This document shows, one piece after another, positions 9,288 through 18,833 of a stretch of DNA of 64,000 nt. Positions within the stretch are counted from its first letter, which is position 1; the number at the start of each line of letters is the position of its first letter. Origin of the DNA: Rhodobacter sp. CZR27. Lineage in GTDB: Bacteria > Pseudomonadota > Alphaproteobacteria > Rhodobacterales > Rhodobacteraceae. The position numbers and the translations under genes are program-made. Location: positions 582,501 to 646,500 of the forward strand of contig NZ_CP023548.1 of the NCBI RefSeq assembly GCF_002407205.1, written 5' to 3'. A model generated the notes under the pieces. It was not told the DNA's origin and made no database searches. It saw only the letters and a program-made list of their open reading frames with translations.

Positions 9288-10190
9288 GTGGAACGCATCA
9301 ATTGCGAAATACTGGACCTGCGGGCGTTTCTTCTCGTGGTGGAACTGGGGAGCTTCCACCGCTCCGCGGAGGTCCTGAATCTGTCCCAGACGGCCGTCAG
9401 CAGGCGCATCCAGAAGCTTGAGGCTGCAACGGGGGGAGCGCTGCTCGAACGGACGACGCGTCATGTGGCCCCCACGGCCATGGGGCGGGAACTGCTGCCG
9501 TTGGTCAGGCGGATGCTCGAGGAATTCGATGGATCGCTCTTCACGTTCCGCGATCCCCGGCGCCGCGGGGGGATCGTGAGCCTGGCTTGTCTTCCGACCG
9601 CAGCCTTCTACTACCTGCCCACGGTGATCAGGGCGTTCCGCGTCGAACATCCGGACGTGCGCTTCCGCATCCTCGACCTTCCTGCGACGGAAGGGTTGCA
9701 GGCCGTCGCCCGGGGCGAGGTCGAGTTCGGCGTCAACATCATGGGCGCCGCCGATCCAGACCTGGTTTTCGACCGTCTTGCAGAGGACCCTTTCGTCCTG
9801 GCCGTTCGCAAGGACCATCCTCTGGCGGGGTCCGAAAGCCTGACGTGGGCTGACCTTGCCCCTTACCCGCTCATCACGGTCCACAGGTCGAGCGCGAACC
9901 GCGTGCTTCTGGATGCAGTGCTGGTGAAGTCAGGCGTGAGCCTTCAATGGACTTATGAGGTAACGCATCTTTCGACGTCCCTGGGTCTCGTTGAAGCTGG
10001 CCTTGGGATCTCCGTCTTGCCGAGGATGGCGACGCCCCAGGGAGATCATCCGTTCCTCGCCACGTGCCCGATCCGGGATCCGGAGGTTTCCCGGACGATC
10101 GGAGTTGTCCGAAGGCGCGGAGCCTCGATTTCGCCTGCAGCGGCGACGTTCATGAACATGCTCATCGGAACCTGGGGCGGCGCTACCTGA
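9288..10190 (+). CDS. LysR-family transcriptional regulator of the tricarboxylate operon
   Basis: A 300-residue LysR regulator. Residues about 5-65 hold the winged helix-turn-helix (LDLRAFLLVVELGSFHRSAE, then LSQTAVSRRIQKLE); the rest is the periplasmic-binding-like effector domain, with VEFGVNIMGA and LGLVEAGLGISVLPR. GTG at 9288 is chosen because GGAGG sits 9 nt upstream and translation then begins just before the DNA-binding domain; the frame is open upstream but has no ribosome site there. It diverges from the prpF-tct-terC-acl operon and most likely activates it when a tricarboxylate is present. Confidence 0.93.
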   Translation: MERINCEILDLRAFLLVVELGSFHRSAEVLNLSQTAVSRRIQKLEAATGGALLERTTRHVAPTAMGRELLPLVRRMLEEFDGSLFTFRDPRRRGGIVSLACLPTAAFYYLPTVIRAFRVEHPDVRFRILDLPATEGLQAVARGEVEFGVNIMGAADPDLVFDRLAEDPFVLAVRKDHPLAGSESLTWADLAPYPLITVHRSSANRVLLDAVLVKSGVSLQWTYEVTHLSTSLGLVEAGLGISVLPRMATPQGDHPFLATCPIRDPEVSRTIGVVRRRGASISPAAATFMNMLIGTWGGAT

Positions 10191-10577
10191 GCGCTGGCCT
10201 CCCCGAGAGACCCGCCGGAGCCGTCTGCATCGGTTTCTCCCTGTGGCGCTTGGGCCGGTCAGGAAGCGCAACACGCGGTGCCCCGGCTGAATCCTCAGGA
10301 CAAGCCCTGCCGACCGACACCGGCGACCCCGAGGTATTCGTCTTGGCCAACCGGCATCCTCATGTTCGTCGCCCAGACTATCTGCCTCGCCCCGGTGGGG
10401 TCTCCCGCCCTTGCATTACGGCAACGAGCGAACTGAAATGGACCCACTTTGACAGGACACTTGGGCATGACGACGGAGGGTTCCGCGAGCCAGGGCCGAA
10501 GTGAGTGGCTACGTTCAGATCTGGCAGGCCGCTCCGGCGCCGGCTCCCGAATGTCCGCCCATCATAGTCTTTGCTGA
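10191..10577. other. No gene recognised
   Basis: 387 bp after the LysR gene with only short overlapping frames on both strands and no family resemblance or ribosome site. Nothing supportable was found. Confidence 0.5.
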
Positions 10578-10748
10578 TCAGCCGCGACCGATCCTGTAGA
10601 ACGCGGCCGGATCGATCCCGAGGCGCATGAGGTCACGGGCGGCGGGCATGGAATGACGGTCGGCACAGGCCGAGGCGCGCGAAGCGGCAATGAAGACATC
10701 AAGCGCGTCCACAAAGGGCTTCAGAAGCGAGGATAATCCGGATTGCAT
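10578..10748 (-). CDS. Small hypothetical protein, 56 aa
   Basis: Not recognised by function. A compact frame begins at ATG 10748 with AAGGA 8 nt upstream and ends in a motif, PAARDLMRLGIDPAAFYRIG, of the type found at the C-terminus of small conserved proteins in Rhodobacterales. The N-terminal part is predicted helical and uncharged enough to be amphipathic, with no signal peptide. It stands alone in a gene-poor stretch. The ribosome site and protein-like composition support it; function is unknown. Confidence 0.5.
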   Translation of the reverse strand: MQSGLSSLLKPFVDALDVFIAASRASACADRHSMPAARDLMRLGIDPAAFYRIGRG

Positions 10749-11380
10749 GGCTTTTTTCCTTCTGCGAGCTTCGATCGCTCGCAGCCACGACATAATGCTC
10801 TATGAAGCCATTGAGACCCGCCGAAGTTGCATTGCCGGAATGCGCGTACGTGGCCATCATCTCCCTTGCCCGCGGAGCCGGGCCGGGCGACCGGCAGCGG
10901 GCGTTCATGCTGAATTCCGCCGGGACCCACTGCCTGATGGACGGCATGACGATTCGCCGCAGTGCGCTCGAGCGGCAGCTTCGCGGAACCGGCTCTAGTC
11001 GCCGAACGGCCGCTCAGGGCCGTGCGCCTCGGCTACGACCAGGTGCCGCGGGAAGCGGTGAGATGCCCGACGACGGTGCGGCCTGACCCGATGGAACATG
11101 CGTTGACAGCCCACACTTCCAGCCCCGTCTCCCACGAACCCGATTCTGGGTGGCGCTTGGACCGCAGGCGGAGAGATTGTGACTTGGCGGTGCGGGATGT
11201 CACATGCCTGGAAGCCACTTCCCTCAGGGAGGGTCAGAACTGCTGCCCTAAAGGAAAGAAAGTGGCCTCTTGAGGAAGAATTCTGTGGCAATCCACACCA
11301 TGAAAACTCCCAGAGAGTTTTGCCTTTCGTGCCGGAAGGCTGCCTTTCGGCTTCGGCCGTTTTATTCGGTCTCCCCCGCC
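10749..11380. other. Gene-poor intergenic region
   Basis: 632 bp between the 56-aa ORF and the DUF6880 gene. Short frames occur on both strands but none has a convincing start, composition or family match. No RNA gene or repeat was recognised. Confidence 0.5.
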
Positions 11381-12886
11381 TCACGGACTCTGCACCCACC
11401 GCGGCGCCCGGCCCCTGAGCGGCCGCTCGGGCTCTGCCGCCCCCGCCTTTCCGCTCTCGCCCATCTGGCTCCAGAAGCCCGTCTTACGCCCGTGGTCGCG
11501 CTTCAGCGCCGCCCGCCAGGCGGCGTGGGCCTCCATCCCCTGCGGCCACGCAGCGTCCGCCTCCGCTGCCCCGGCCAGCTGGTCGAGCCGCCGCAGATAC
11601 TCCACCCCGTGCCCGTAGGCCTTCGACCGCGCCCGCGCGAGGATGTCGGCCAGCAGCGAGCGATAGAGAATTGTCGCCGCCACCGGATGCTCGTGCTGCA
11701 AGAGGTCCGCGACCTTCGGCAGCACGTACCAGTCCGCCCCGCTCCAACTCTCCGCCCGCGCGATCACCAGCCGCGCCGCAAGGTCGCGCCGGTTCCAGTC
11801 GAGCAGGAAGCCAAGCGCCACCAGCCCCTCGGGATGGTCAAGTGCGAGGCTCAGCGCGTTCTCCTCGGCCTCGAGATCGTCGAAATCCGGCAGCGATTTA
11901 AGATGCTCGCGCAGAAGCTTGGCCGAAAGCGTCGCGGCGAAGCCCTCCCAGCGCAGCGCCCGCGCCTCGTCGCGGCGCCCGAGCGCGTCGAGGATCCGGG
12001 CCTCAAGGCTCACCCGCTGCACCGCGGGCGCCTCGGGGTCGAAGCTGTCGTCGTCGAGGATCGTCACGCGTCCCTGCAGCGGGCTCGGCTCCTTGCGCAC
12101 CCAGTCGAGCGCCTCGGCCGCCCGCCCGGCCTCCAGCAGCTGCGCGGCCATCGCCAGCGGGCGCTGGACGTGGTCCGGCTTGGCCGCCTCGATCGCCACC
12201 AACCCGTCGAGATCGCCGCGCGCGACCGCGATCGCCTGCCGGATCTCGGCCCATTCTGCGGCCGCCGAGCGGAACCAGCGGTCGCACCCGGGCGCGCCGA
12301 CCGCGGCGCTGCGTGCCGCCAGATCGGCGTCCCAGGCCGCCAGAACCGCGGGCGGCAGTTGGGGAATGATCGCCCGCGCGACCGGCGTCAGATAGCCGTA
12401 GGCGCTCGCGTCAAGCGCCTCCGTCACCCGCTCGGGCAGGTCCGAGGCCGCCGCGCCCAGCCGCCCCACCAGCGGCCCAAGGGCCTCGGTGGCCAGCACA
12501 TAGGTGTCGGCCACGCGGCCCGAGGAATCGTCGACGCGCTCGAAGACCGTGCCGTGGGTGACGAGGAAGCGGAGCAGCCGGTCGACCGCCAGCGCCGGAT
12601 CGGCGGGGCCGAGTTCCTCGGCGATGACGGCGACCAGGCTGCGGAGGTCGTCGGCGAAGGCGCGGGCCTTGTCCCAGTCGACGAAGCCACGGGCGCGTTC
12701 GAGGCCCGCGAGTCTGCGGTCGACGATCTTCGCGATAGCTTCCGGCCCCGCGGTCCCGGCGACCGCGGCCGACACGCGGCGCTTGAAGCCGGGGTTGTCC
12801 TGCGTCTCGTCGAGCACCAGCCGCGCGAGCTTTTCGGGGCCGAGCTTGAGGAGGGTCTCGATGTCGAGAGCGGGCTTGCGGGCCAT
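11381..12886 (-). CDS. DUF6880 family protein
   Basis: A 501-residue protein of an uncharacterised family common in alphaproteobacteria (DUF6880). It opens with the typical MARKPALDIETLLKLGPEKL and continues as an all-helical, repeat-like solenoid of alanine- and leucine-rich helices reminiscent of TPR/SEL-like arrays, for example AAQLLEAGRAAEALDWVRK. It has no signal peptide or membrane segment, so it is cytoplasmic. ATG at 12886 is the family start; the frame remains open upstream but that part looks unlike protein. The C-terminus is rich in Arg, Gly and Pro after residue about 470. It is a single gene; function is unknown. Confidence 0.85.
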   Translation of the reverse strand: MARKPALDIETLLKLGPEKLARLVLDETQDNPGFKRRVSAAVAGTAGPEAIAKIVDRRLAGLERARGFVDWDKARAFADDLRSLVAVIAEELGPADPALAVDRLLRFLVTHGTVFERVDDSSGRVADTYVLATEALGPLVGRLGAAASDLPERVTEALDASAYGYLTPVARAIIPQLPPAVLAAWDADLAARSAAVGAPGCDRWFRSAAAEWAEIRQAIAVARGDLDGLVAIEAAKPDHVQRPLAMAAQLLEAGRAAEALDWVRKEPSPLQGRVTILDDDSFDPEAPAVQRVSLEARILDALGRRDEARALRWEGFAATLSAKLLREHLKSLPDFDDLEAEENALSLALDHPEGLVALGFLLDWNRRDLAARLVIARAESWSGADWYVLPKVADLLQHEHPVAATILYRSLLADILARARSKAYGHGVEYLRRLDQLAGAAEADAAWPQGMEAHAAWRAALKRDHGRKTGFWSQMGESGKAGAAEPERPLRGRAPRWVQSP

Positions 12887-13437
12887 GGGGCGGATCCGTG
12901 ATCGTGGCGTCAGATCGTCTTGCCTGACGGAAGACCGCGCGGCAACACTGGAGGGGATCAGTCGGTGAGGCTCGCCCTGGAGCGTCGCGAAACGCAAATT
13001 GCGGCCGCCGCCGACCCGCGCGCTGGAGCGCGGGAAAACGGCACGGTCGGCCCTGAGCCGCCGATCGATCCTCACAGCGCCAACCTCCGAAGTGGCCAGT
13101 CGAGCGTGTTGCAGCAAAGGGACCAAGCAGCCCTTCTCGGTCATCCATCCGAGGTGCGGCGCGATGCCGCGATCAGGAGCAGAGGGCGGAAAGCCGTCTG
13201 ACAGCAGTGCGGCGTGATTGTCGCAGAAACCTTGCCGGAGCAGCCGTTCGGGCGGACCGCAGCGAGATCACAGCCGGTTCAGCCGTGAGGGGCGGGAAGC
13301 GGATTGGGAGGCTACAGAGTCCGGCCCGAACAACCGTGAAGTGGGTGATCCGGCAGGGAGAACCCGAGGTTTCAGTCGCCATGTCCTGCAGGATTTCAAA
13401 GGATTCGGGCCAGAACCTTGCAATTTCGGCCCGTCGT
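12887..13437. other. Intergenic region before an IS5 relic
   Basis: 551 bp with no supportable gene. It should contain the left end of the IS5-type element whose transposase begins at 13438, but I could not identify its terminal inverted repeat. Confidence 0.4.
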
Positions 13438-13939
13438 ATGAAGCACCGTCCCCATCCGCCCGAGCAGAATTACCTCTTCCGACCGCGTCTGGTCGACATG
13501 ATCGACATGCGTCACGAGCTGGTCATGCTGGCGGGGCTGATCGACTGGGAGTTCTTCGAACGGGAATGGACGGGGTTCTTCCCATCCACCACCGGGCGTC
13601 CGGCGACCTCCCCGCGTCTCGTGGCGGGGCTGCTCTACCTCCAACACGCCTTCCGGCGCTCGGACGAGGCGGTCGTCGCGCGGTAGGTGGAGAACCCGTA
13701 CTTTCAGCACTTCACCGCCGCTGCGCGAGCGGGTGCTCGACAAGCTCGTGCTGGTCTCGCGGCTGCTTCACCAGAAGCCGAAGGACCCCGGCAAGATCCA
13801 TGCGCTGCATGAGCCGGAGGTCGACTGCATCTCCAAGGGCAAGGCTCGGGTGCGCTACGAGTTCGGCACCAAGGTCAGCATCGCCACCACGCTGACGGGC
13901 GGCTTCGTGGTGGGCACGCGCTCGCTGCCGGGCAATCCC
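13438..13939 (+). pseudogene. IS5-family transposase, 5' part (broken)
   Basis: The first part of an IS5-family DDE transposase. MRHELVMLAGLIDWEFFE, TTGRPATSPRLVAGLLYLQH and SDEAVVAR are typical of the N-terminal domain. The frame is closed by TAG at 13684, where the family has Trp (VARW-VENPYFQHF), and the central catalytic region is largely deleted between FQHF and DKLVLVSRLLHQKPKD. The rest (KARVRYEFGTKVSIATTL, GTRSLPGNP) continues to 13939 and is then split by an IS110-family element; the remaining 3' part resumes at 15331. Inactive. Confidence 0.85.
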
Positions 13940-13944
13940 TTCTT

Positions 13945-13956
13945 TGGTTGCCGCCC
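13945..13956. repeat. IS1111-type subterminal inverted repeat, right end
   Basis: TGGTTGCCGCCC, exactly complementary to the copy at 15312-15323; it lies at the end downstream of the transposase. Confidence 0.85.
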
Positions 13957-14215
13957 GTGATGCAAGAGGCTTCTGACCCTGTCGGCGTGTGATCGAGTGC
14001 GGTCTTCTTTCAGGCCTCGATGTGCGGCGCTTCCAGAAGCCGCGGGCCGGTATGGTGATCAGCGGGTCGGGTCCAAATCTACGACGTGAGCTCTGATGCT
14101 CATGGGATTGCCCTGGCTTCCCCGATCCGGATCTGTTCGATCGTTGCGCCCATTCAGGTCATTGGCTTCTCACACTCCCCCTTGGCACCGGAACTGGCAG
14201 GTCACGACAGGGTGG
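13957..14215 (-). ncRNA. Predicted guide RNA (seekRNA/bridge RNA) region of the IS1111 element
   Basis: IS110-family elements encode a structured RNA that pairs with target and element ends; in the IS1111 group it comes from the non-coding stretch downstream of the transposase. This 259-bp stretch between the transposase stop and the right-end repeat is the only such room in the element. I see GC-rich dyads but did not fold it or locate the guide loops, so the exact RNA ends are unknown. The feature marks the region, not a mapped transcript. Confidence 0.5.
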
Positions 14216-15241
14216 TCATGCCCTCGCCAGCGCCGGATCCCGGTAGTCCTCGTTCTTCGTCAGCATCGCCCAGAACTGCCGGGCCATCTTATTGGCCAGC
14301 GCGATCCCAATCAGCATTTTCGGCTTCGTCGCAAGCTTGCGGCCGAGCCAGCTCTCGGCTGGCACCTTGTGGCGTGCGCGGCCCGTGATGCGGCTCATCG
14401 CTCCGATGATCAAAAGCCGTCGGATATCGCTCTGGCCGGCCTTGGAGATCCGCCCCAGCCGTGCCTTCCCACCGCTCGAGTGCTGGCGTGGCACCAGCCC
14501 CAGCCAGGCCACGAAATCCCGGCCGGACTTGAACTGCGCCATGTCAGGGGCAAAGGCCTCGACCGCCAGCGCCGTCAGGGGGCCGACGCCGGGCGTCGTC
14601 TGCAGGCGCCGCGCGGTATCGGTCTCCGCTGCGAGCGCCTTCAGGGCCTTGGTCTTCGTCTCGATCCTCTCGCTCTTCTCCGCAATCTGCGCCAGCAGGT
14701 CCTGGCACTCCGCAATGACAAGGGCGGGCAGGTCGCAGCCAGGATCCTCGACCACCGCCGCGATGCGCTTCACGTGGCAGAGGCCGATCGGGAAGACGTG
14801 GCCGTATTCATAGAGCACCGCGCGAAGCGCGTTCACGAGTTCCGTGCGTTGGTGAACGAGCCGCTCACGGCTGCGGAACAGCACCGCCCTGGCCTGCTGA
14901 TCTGCCGTCTTCGGCACCACGAAGCGCATCTCGGCCTGCCGCGCAGCGATCACGATCGCCTCGGCGTCGGCTGCATCGTTTTTCTGGCGCTTCACGAAGG
15001 GCCGCACATACTGCGGCGCGATCAGCCGCACCTCATGCCCGAGGGCCGCCATCTCCCGGGCCCAGTAGCTTGCGCTCCCACAGGCCTCGAACACCACCAA
15101 AGCAGCGGGCTGTTTCGCCATGAACGCGCAGAACTGTTCGCGCGACAGCTTCTTGCGGAACTTCACCTCCCCCGTCATCGTCGCCCCGTGGAGCTGGAAA
15201 ACACGCTTTGCCAGATCCACCCCGATCATCGTATCCTTCAT
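14216..15241 (-). CDS. IS110-family transposase (DEDD type), apparently intact
   Basis: A 341-residue transposase. The RuvC-like N-terminal domain starts MIGVDLAKRVFQLHG (catalytic Asp9) and carries KNDAADAEAI further on. The C-terminal transposase_20 domain has TTPGVGPLTALAVEAF, WLGLVPRQHSSGGK and the RISKAGQSDIRRLLI motif with the serine-containing stretch typical of the family. ATG at 15241 has GAGAGG upstream and gives the canonical N-terminus. It recombines element and target guided by RNA rather than by a classical DDE mechanism. No internal stop or frameshift was seen. Confidence 0.93.
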   Translation of the reverse strand: MKDTMIGVDLAKRVFQLHGATMTGEVKFRKKLSREQFCAFMAKQPAALVVFEACGSASYWAREMAALGHEVRLIAPQYVRPFVKRQKNDAADAEAIVIAARQAEMRFVVPKTADQQARAVLFRSRERLVHQRTELVNALRAVLYEYGHVFPIGLCHVKRIAAVVEDPGCDLPALVIAECQDLLAQIAEKSERIETKTKALKALAAETDTARRLQTTPGVGPLTALAVEAFAPDMAQFKSGRDFVAWLGLVPRQHSSGGKARLGRISKAGQSDIRRLLIIGAMSRITGRARHKVPAESWLGRKLATKPKMLIGIALANKMARQFWAMLTKNEDYRDPALARA

Positions 15242-15311
15242 CTCGCCGTCCTCTCCGCTTGCGTGGCGTTGAACACCACGACCTTGGCACATTGCGATGC
15301 CGTCAGGAGAG

Positions 15312-15323
15312 GGCGGCAACCAT
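15312..15323. repeat. IS1111-type subterminal inverted repeat, left end
   Basis: GGGCGGCAACCA, exact reverse complement of 13945-13956; seven bases (TCCCATC) separate it from the resumed IS5 frame at 15331. Confidence 0.85.
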
Positions 15324-15330
15324 CCCATCT

Positions 15331-15734
15331 ACGACGGCCACACCCTCGGCGAGGCGCTGGAGCAGGTCGCGATCGTCACGGGCTACCCGCCGAAGCGGGC
15401 TGTCGTCGATCGCGGCTACAACGGTCACGGCGTCGAGCACACCCGGGTCCTGATCAGCGGCACTCGCCGCGGGCTGACCCCGGCGCTGGCGAAGGCGCTG
15501 CGACGGAGCAGCATCGAACCCGAGATCGGCCACATGAAGACCGGCGGAAGGCTCGCGCGCTGCTTCCTGAAGGGCACGATCGGCAACGCGTTCTTTACTG
15601 TCCTCTGCAGCTGCGGGCACAACATCCGCAAGATCCTCGCCCATCTGAGGGCGCTTCTTGCTTCCGTCATAACCATCGTCCTGGCGGTGCTCCGGCAGGC
15701 AGGATTTCAGCGGCACAGCTTCGCGGCCACCTGA
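15331..15734 (+). pseudogene. IS5-family transposase, 3' part (split by IS1111-type element)
   Basis: Continuation of the transposase begun at 13438: YDGHTLGEALEQVAIVTGYP, VDRGYNGHGV, the conserved EPEIGHMKTGGRLARC block with the third catalytic acid, and CGHNIRKILAHLRALL at the end. In frame from the resumed junction to the stop. It is no longer joined to a start and is inactive. Confidence 0.85.
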
Positions 15735-15798
15735 GCAAGTTGTTCAGGCTGAACTATCTGGTGCGGACAAGCTCAAGCCCGGCCGATCAGCACGCTGC

Positions 15799-18156
15799 CT
15801 AAAGCTTCACCCGCCGCAGCCGCAGGGCGTTCGCGATCACCGATACCGAGGACAGGCTCATGGCCGCTGCCGCGATCATCGGCGAGAGCAGGAGGCCGGA
15901 CCAGGGGTAAAGCACGCCTGCCGCCACCGGCACGCCAAGTGCGTTGTAGGCAAAGGCAAAGAACAGGTTCTGCCGGATGTTCCGAAGGGTCGCCCGCGCC
16001 AGTTTCCGCGCCCGGACGATCCCCATCAGGTCGCCGCCGAGCAGGGTGATGCCCGCGCTCTCCAGGGCCACGTCTGCTCCGGTCCCCATGGCGATCCCGA
16101 CGTCCGCCGCCGCCAAGGCGGGCGCGTCGTTCACCCCGTCGCCTGCCATTGCAACCCGCCGGCCCTTCGCACGGAGGGCGTCGATCAGCGCCTTCTTGTC
16201 GGCGGGCAGGACACCCGCCCGAACCTCGTCGATGCCGAGGCGCCGGGCAATCGCCTGCGCGGTGCGCTCGTTGTCCCCGGTGGCCATGACGATGCGCAGG
16301 CCTTCCGCGTGAAGTTTCCGGATTGCCTCCGCGGTGGAAGACTTGACGGGGTCCGCCACCGCCACAAGGCCAGCCAGCCGCCCGTCGATGGCCAGGAACA
16401 TCGCCGTCTTGCCCTCGGCACGAAGGGCGTCGGCCGTCCCCTCGAAGGCAGAGGTCTCGAGCCCCAGATCCGTCATCAGGGCGGCGTTGCCGAGCGCCAC
16501 AGCCCGTCCCTGAATGGAGCCCTTCACGCCCTTTCCCGTGAGGGCCCTGAAGTCCTCTGCAGGCACAAGGGTCAGCCCCTGCGCCTCTGCGCCCTGCACG
16601 ATGGCCTCGGCCAGTGGATGCTCGGACCCGCGCTCGAGAGAGGCGGCGGCGGCCAGCACCTCCTGCTCGCTGAGCCCGGCCACGGCAACGGTATCGGTCA
16701 GACTGGGCTTTCCTTCGGTCAGGGTTCCGGTCTTGTCCACGATGAGCGTGTCCACACCGGCCATCCGCTCGAGCGCCTCGGCGTCCTTGATCAGCACGCC
16801 TGCCTGCGCTCCCCGACCCGCCGCGGTCGTGATCGAGATTGGTGTCGCGAGTCCAAGGGCGCAGGGACAGGCGATGATGAGCACCGAGACCGCAGCGGCC
16901 GTGGCGAAGAAGAACGCGGGATCGGGACCCGCAAACCACCAGACGAGGAAGGCGAGCACCGCCACCCCGACGACCGTGGGCACGAAGATCGCCGAGACGC
17001 GGTCCGCCATGCCCTGGATGGGGGCGCGCGAGCGGCGCGCGTTCGCCACCATCTCGACGATCTGCGCGAGCACGGTGTCCGCCCCGACCCGGCTGGCCAC
17101 CATGACGAGCGAGCCGTTGCGGTTCAGGGTTCCTCCGGTCACCAGGTCCCCCGGCCCCTTCTCGACGGGCATCGGTTCGCCAGTGAGCATGCTTTCGTCG
17201 ACCGCCGAATGACCTTCCAGAACTTCTCCGTCCACGGGCACGGCCTCGCCGGGCCTTACCCGCAGGCGGTCACCGGCCAGCACGTTTTCAAGGGGCGCGT
17301 CGTATTCCCGCCCGTCCGGAAGGATGCGGCGCGCCACCTTCGGCGCGAGGTTCAGGAGAGCACGGATCGCATCACCCGTCCGCTCACGCGCGCGGAGTTC
17401 CAGCACTTGGCCCACGAAGACCAGCGCGATGATGACGGCGGCCGCCTCATAGTAGGTGCCGACCATGCCGTCCATCCGGTAGGCCTCCGGGAAGAGGCCG
17501 GGCAGGAAGGTCGCTGCGATCGAGTAGAGCCAGGCGGCACCCACCCCCAGCGAGATCAGGGTCCACATGTTGGCGCTTCGGTTTCGGATCGAGTCGAGCC
17601 CGCGCCTGAAGAACGGCGCCGCCGCCCAGAGCACGATGGGCGTCGCGATGAGGAACTCGAGGTAGAGCGAGGTGCGGTGGCCGATCCAGTCGCGGACGGG
17701 CAGTCCCACCGTCCCGCCCATGGTGAGGATCACCAGTGGCACCGAGGCCGCCACGCTAACCCACATCCTGCGGGTGAAGTCCGTCCGTTCGTGCGAGGGC
17801 TCGTCCGTGGGCACCATCGGTTCCAGCGCCATGCCGCAGATCGGGCAGGAGCCCGGCGCGTCGCGCACGATCTGGGGATGCATCGGGCAGGTGTACTGGG
17901 TGCCTTTCGGCGGAGCGGCCACGACCTTCCCGGCGTTGCCGGAGGCATAAAACCACGGATCCGCCTCGAACTTCGCCTGGCATCCGTCGGAACAGAAGTG
18001 GAAGGTCCGGCCTTGGAACGTCACGCTGCGGGAACCCTCCTTCAGGACGACCTTCATCCCGCAGACCGGGTCCACGGCGACCGCGGCACCCTCGGGAACC
18101 GCCGCCTCGTGCCCATGGTGAGCGTGACCGTCCGACCTGGGATCGCTCGGTATCAT
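15799..18156 (-). CDS. Copper-type P1B ATPase with YHS and heavy-metal-binding N-terminus
   Basis: A 785-residue metal-exporting P-type ATPase of the inner membrane. From the N-terminus: a His-rich stretch (GHAHHGHE), a YHS domain (VDPVCGMKV and CSDGCQAKF), a heavy-metal-binding domain ([10 protein letters not shown] and [10 protein letters not shown]), then the pump. Core motifs: TGEP actuator loop, membrane CPC at residues 430-432, phosphorylated Asp474 in [34 protein letters not shown] and the C-terminal [17 protein letters not shown]. This set indicates Cu+ (CopA-like) rather than zinc. ATG at 18156 has AGGAGG 4 nt upstream and starts just before the His-rich stretch; the frame stays open upstream only by reading through the remains of another gene. 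Confidence 0.93.
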   Translation of the reverse strand: MIPSDPRSDGHAHHGHEAAVPEGAAVAVDPVCGMKVVLKEGSRSVTFQGRTFHFCSDGCQAKFEADPWFYASGNAGKVVAAPPKGTQYTCPMHPQIVRDAPGSCPICGMALEPMVPTDEPSHERTDFTRRMWVSVAASVPLVILTMGGTVGLPVRDWIGHRTSLYLEFLIATPIVLWAAAPFFRRGLDSIRNRSANMWTLISLGVGAAWLYSIAATFLPGLFPEAYRMDGMVGTYYEAAAVIIALVFVGQVLELRARERTGDAIRALLNLAPKVARRILPDGREYDAPLENVLAGDRLRVRPGEAVPVDGEVLEGHSAVDESMLTGEPMPVEKGPGDLVTGGTLNRNGSLVMVASRVGADTVLAQIVEMVANARRSRAPIQGMADRVSAIFVPTVVGVAVLAFLVWWFAGPDPAFFFATAAAVSVLIIACPCALGLATPISITTAAGRGAQAGVLIKDAEALERMAGVDTLIVDKTGTLTEGKPSLTDTVAVAGLSEQEVLAAAASLERGSEHPLAEAIVQGAEAQGLTLVPAEDFRALTGKGVKGSIQGRAVALGNAALMTDLGLETSAFEGTADALRAEGKTAMFLAIDGRLAGLVAVADPVKSSTAEAIRKLHAEGLRIVMATGDNERTAQAIARRLGIDEVRAGVLPADKKALIDALRAKGRRVAMAGDGVNDAPALAAADVGIAMGTGADVALESAGITLLGGDLMGIVRARKLARATLRNIRQNLFFAFAYNALGVPVAAGVLYPWSGLLLSPMIAAAAMSLSSVSVIANALRLRRVKL

Positions 18157-18287
18157 TCCGCCTCCTGACCCTCCTGGAACCGGAGTGGCCTGATGATGGC
18201 CCTTAATGATCCTGCATCTTCCGGGAACTGGAAGGTCAAGCCGGCATGTCGCGGGCACCGGTCCGGGCCCGCCCTCCCGTGCAGGCG

Positions 18288-18645
18288 TCAGAAGGTCGCC
18301 GTGGCCGTCGTGCTGTCGGGCCACGTTGAACGCACCGCCCCGCCGCTGTCCGAGCAAAGCGGTGCCGTGGCCGCCCCATGCAGGAGGTCCCCCGCCCGCA
18401 CGAGCTGGAAGCGTTGCGCGACGCCTCCAATCACGAGAGTAGCCTGGCCTTTTCCAGCCTTCCGCCGAGACCGGTGCGTCCGATGCATCGAAGAGAATTA
18501 CCGTCACCGTCGGGCTCCCGTCAGGGACGAGCTCCGCATGCCATGCGCCAGCGTCGACCTTTGGGCTGCCGTGCGGGACGGGCACGGTTCGTGCGCGAGG
18601 ACGAAGCGCGGCCGGATCGGGCAGGGCAGCTAGGCTTCGGGTCAT
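18288..18645 (-). pseudogene. Frameshifted small protein gene upstream of the copper ATPase
   Basis: Two frames combine into one sensible protein of about 118 residues. The first part ([36 protein letters not shown]) is in one frame, the second ([40 protein letters not shown]) in another. Removing one base from the run of four A on the coding strand at 18450-18453 joins them exactly at EGWK-GQATLV. The fold suggested is a small beta-rich periplasmic protein of the kind found beside metal efflux genes; it was not matched to a named family. The frameshift may be real or a homopolymer sequencing error. Confidence 0.6.
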
Positions 18646-18833
18646 GAAGCTCTCCAATCAGATAGGTATGGTGGTGGAGGCTGCTGGTGCGATCCTTTCG
18701 ACCGATGGCCATGCTTCGACGTCCGTACCCGAGGCGCTAGCGGTGACCGCCTCACCGCAAAGAAGGCGTCGCGCGAATCTTGGATTTACCGCAGGCTGCA
18801 GGCTGGACGGGCGACCCAAGGCGAGGCCAGACC

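Larger units (their letters stand above)
13940..15330 (-). mobile_element. IS110-family (IS1111 group) element inserted in an IS5 transposase
   Basis: The host reading frame stops after SLPGNP and resumes with YDGHTLGEALEQV, so the ends can be placed within a base or two. Just inside are 12-bp subterminal inverted repeats, TGGTTGCCGCCC and GGGCGGCAACCA, about 7 nt from the transposase-proximal end and 4-5 nt from the other. That geometry, and a long non-coding stretch 3' of the transposase rather than 5', are marks of the IS1111 group. The transposase is intact, so the element may be active. Confidence 0.88.

Noticed and set aside
11270..12901. A 543-codon plus-strand frame opposite the DUF6880 gene
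   Set aside because: Antisense composition; the minus strand encodes a recognised family with a proper start.
13438..15734. Programmed frameshift or stop readthrough in the IS5 transposase
   Set aside because: The TAG replaces a conserved Trp and a large catalytic part is deleted as well; this is decay.
15799..18657. A 952-residue copper ATPase with a long unique N-terminus
   Set aside because: The extra 167 residues are out-of-frame remains of a separate upstream gene; a strong ribosome site precedes the ATG at 18156.
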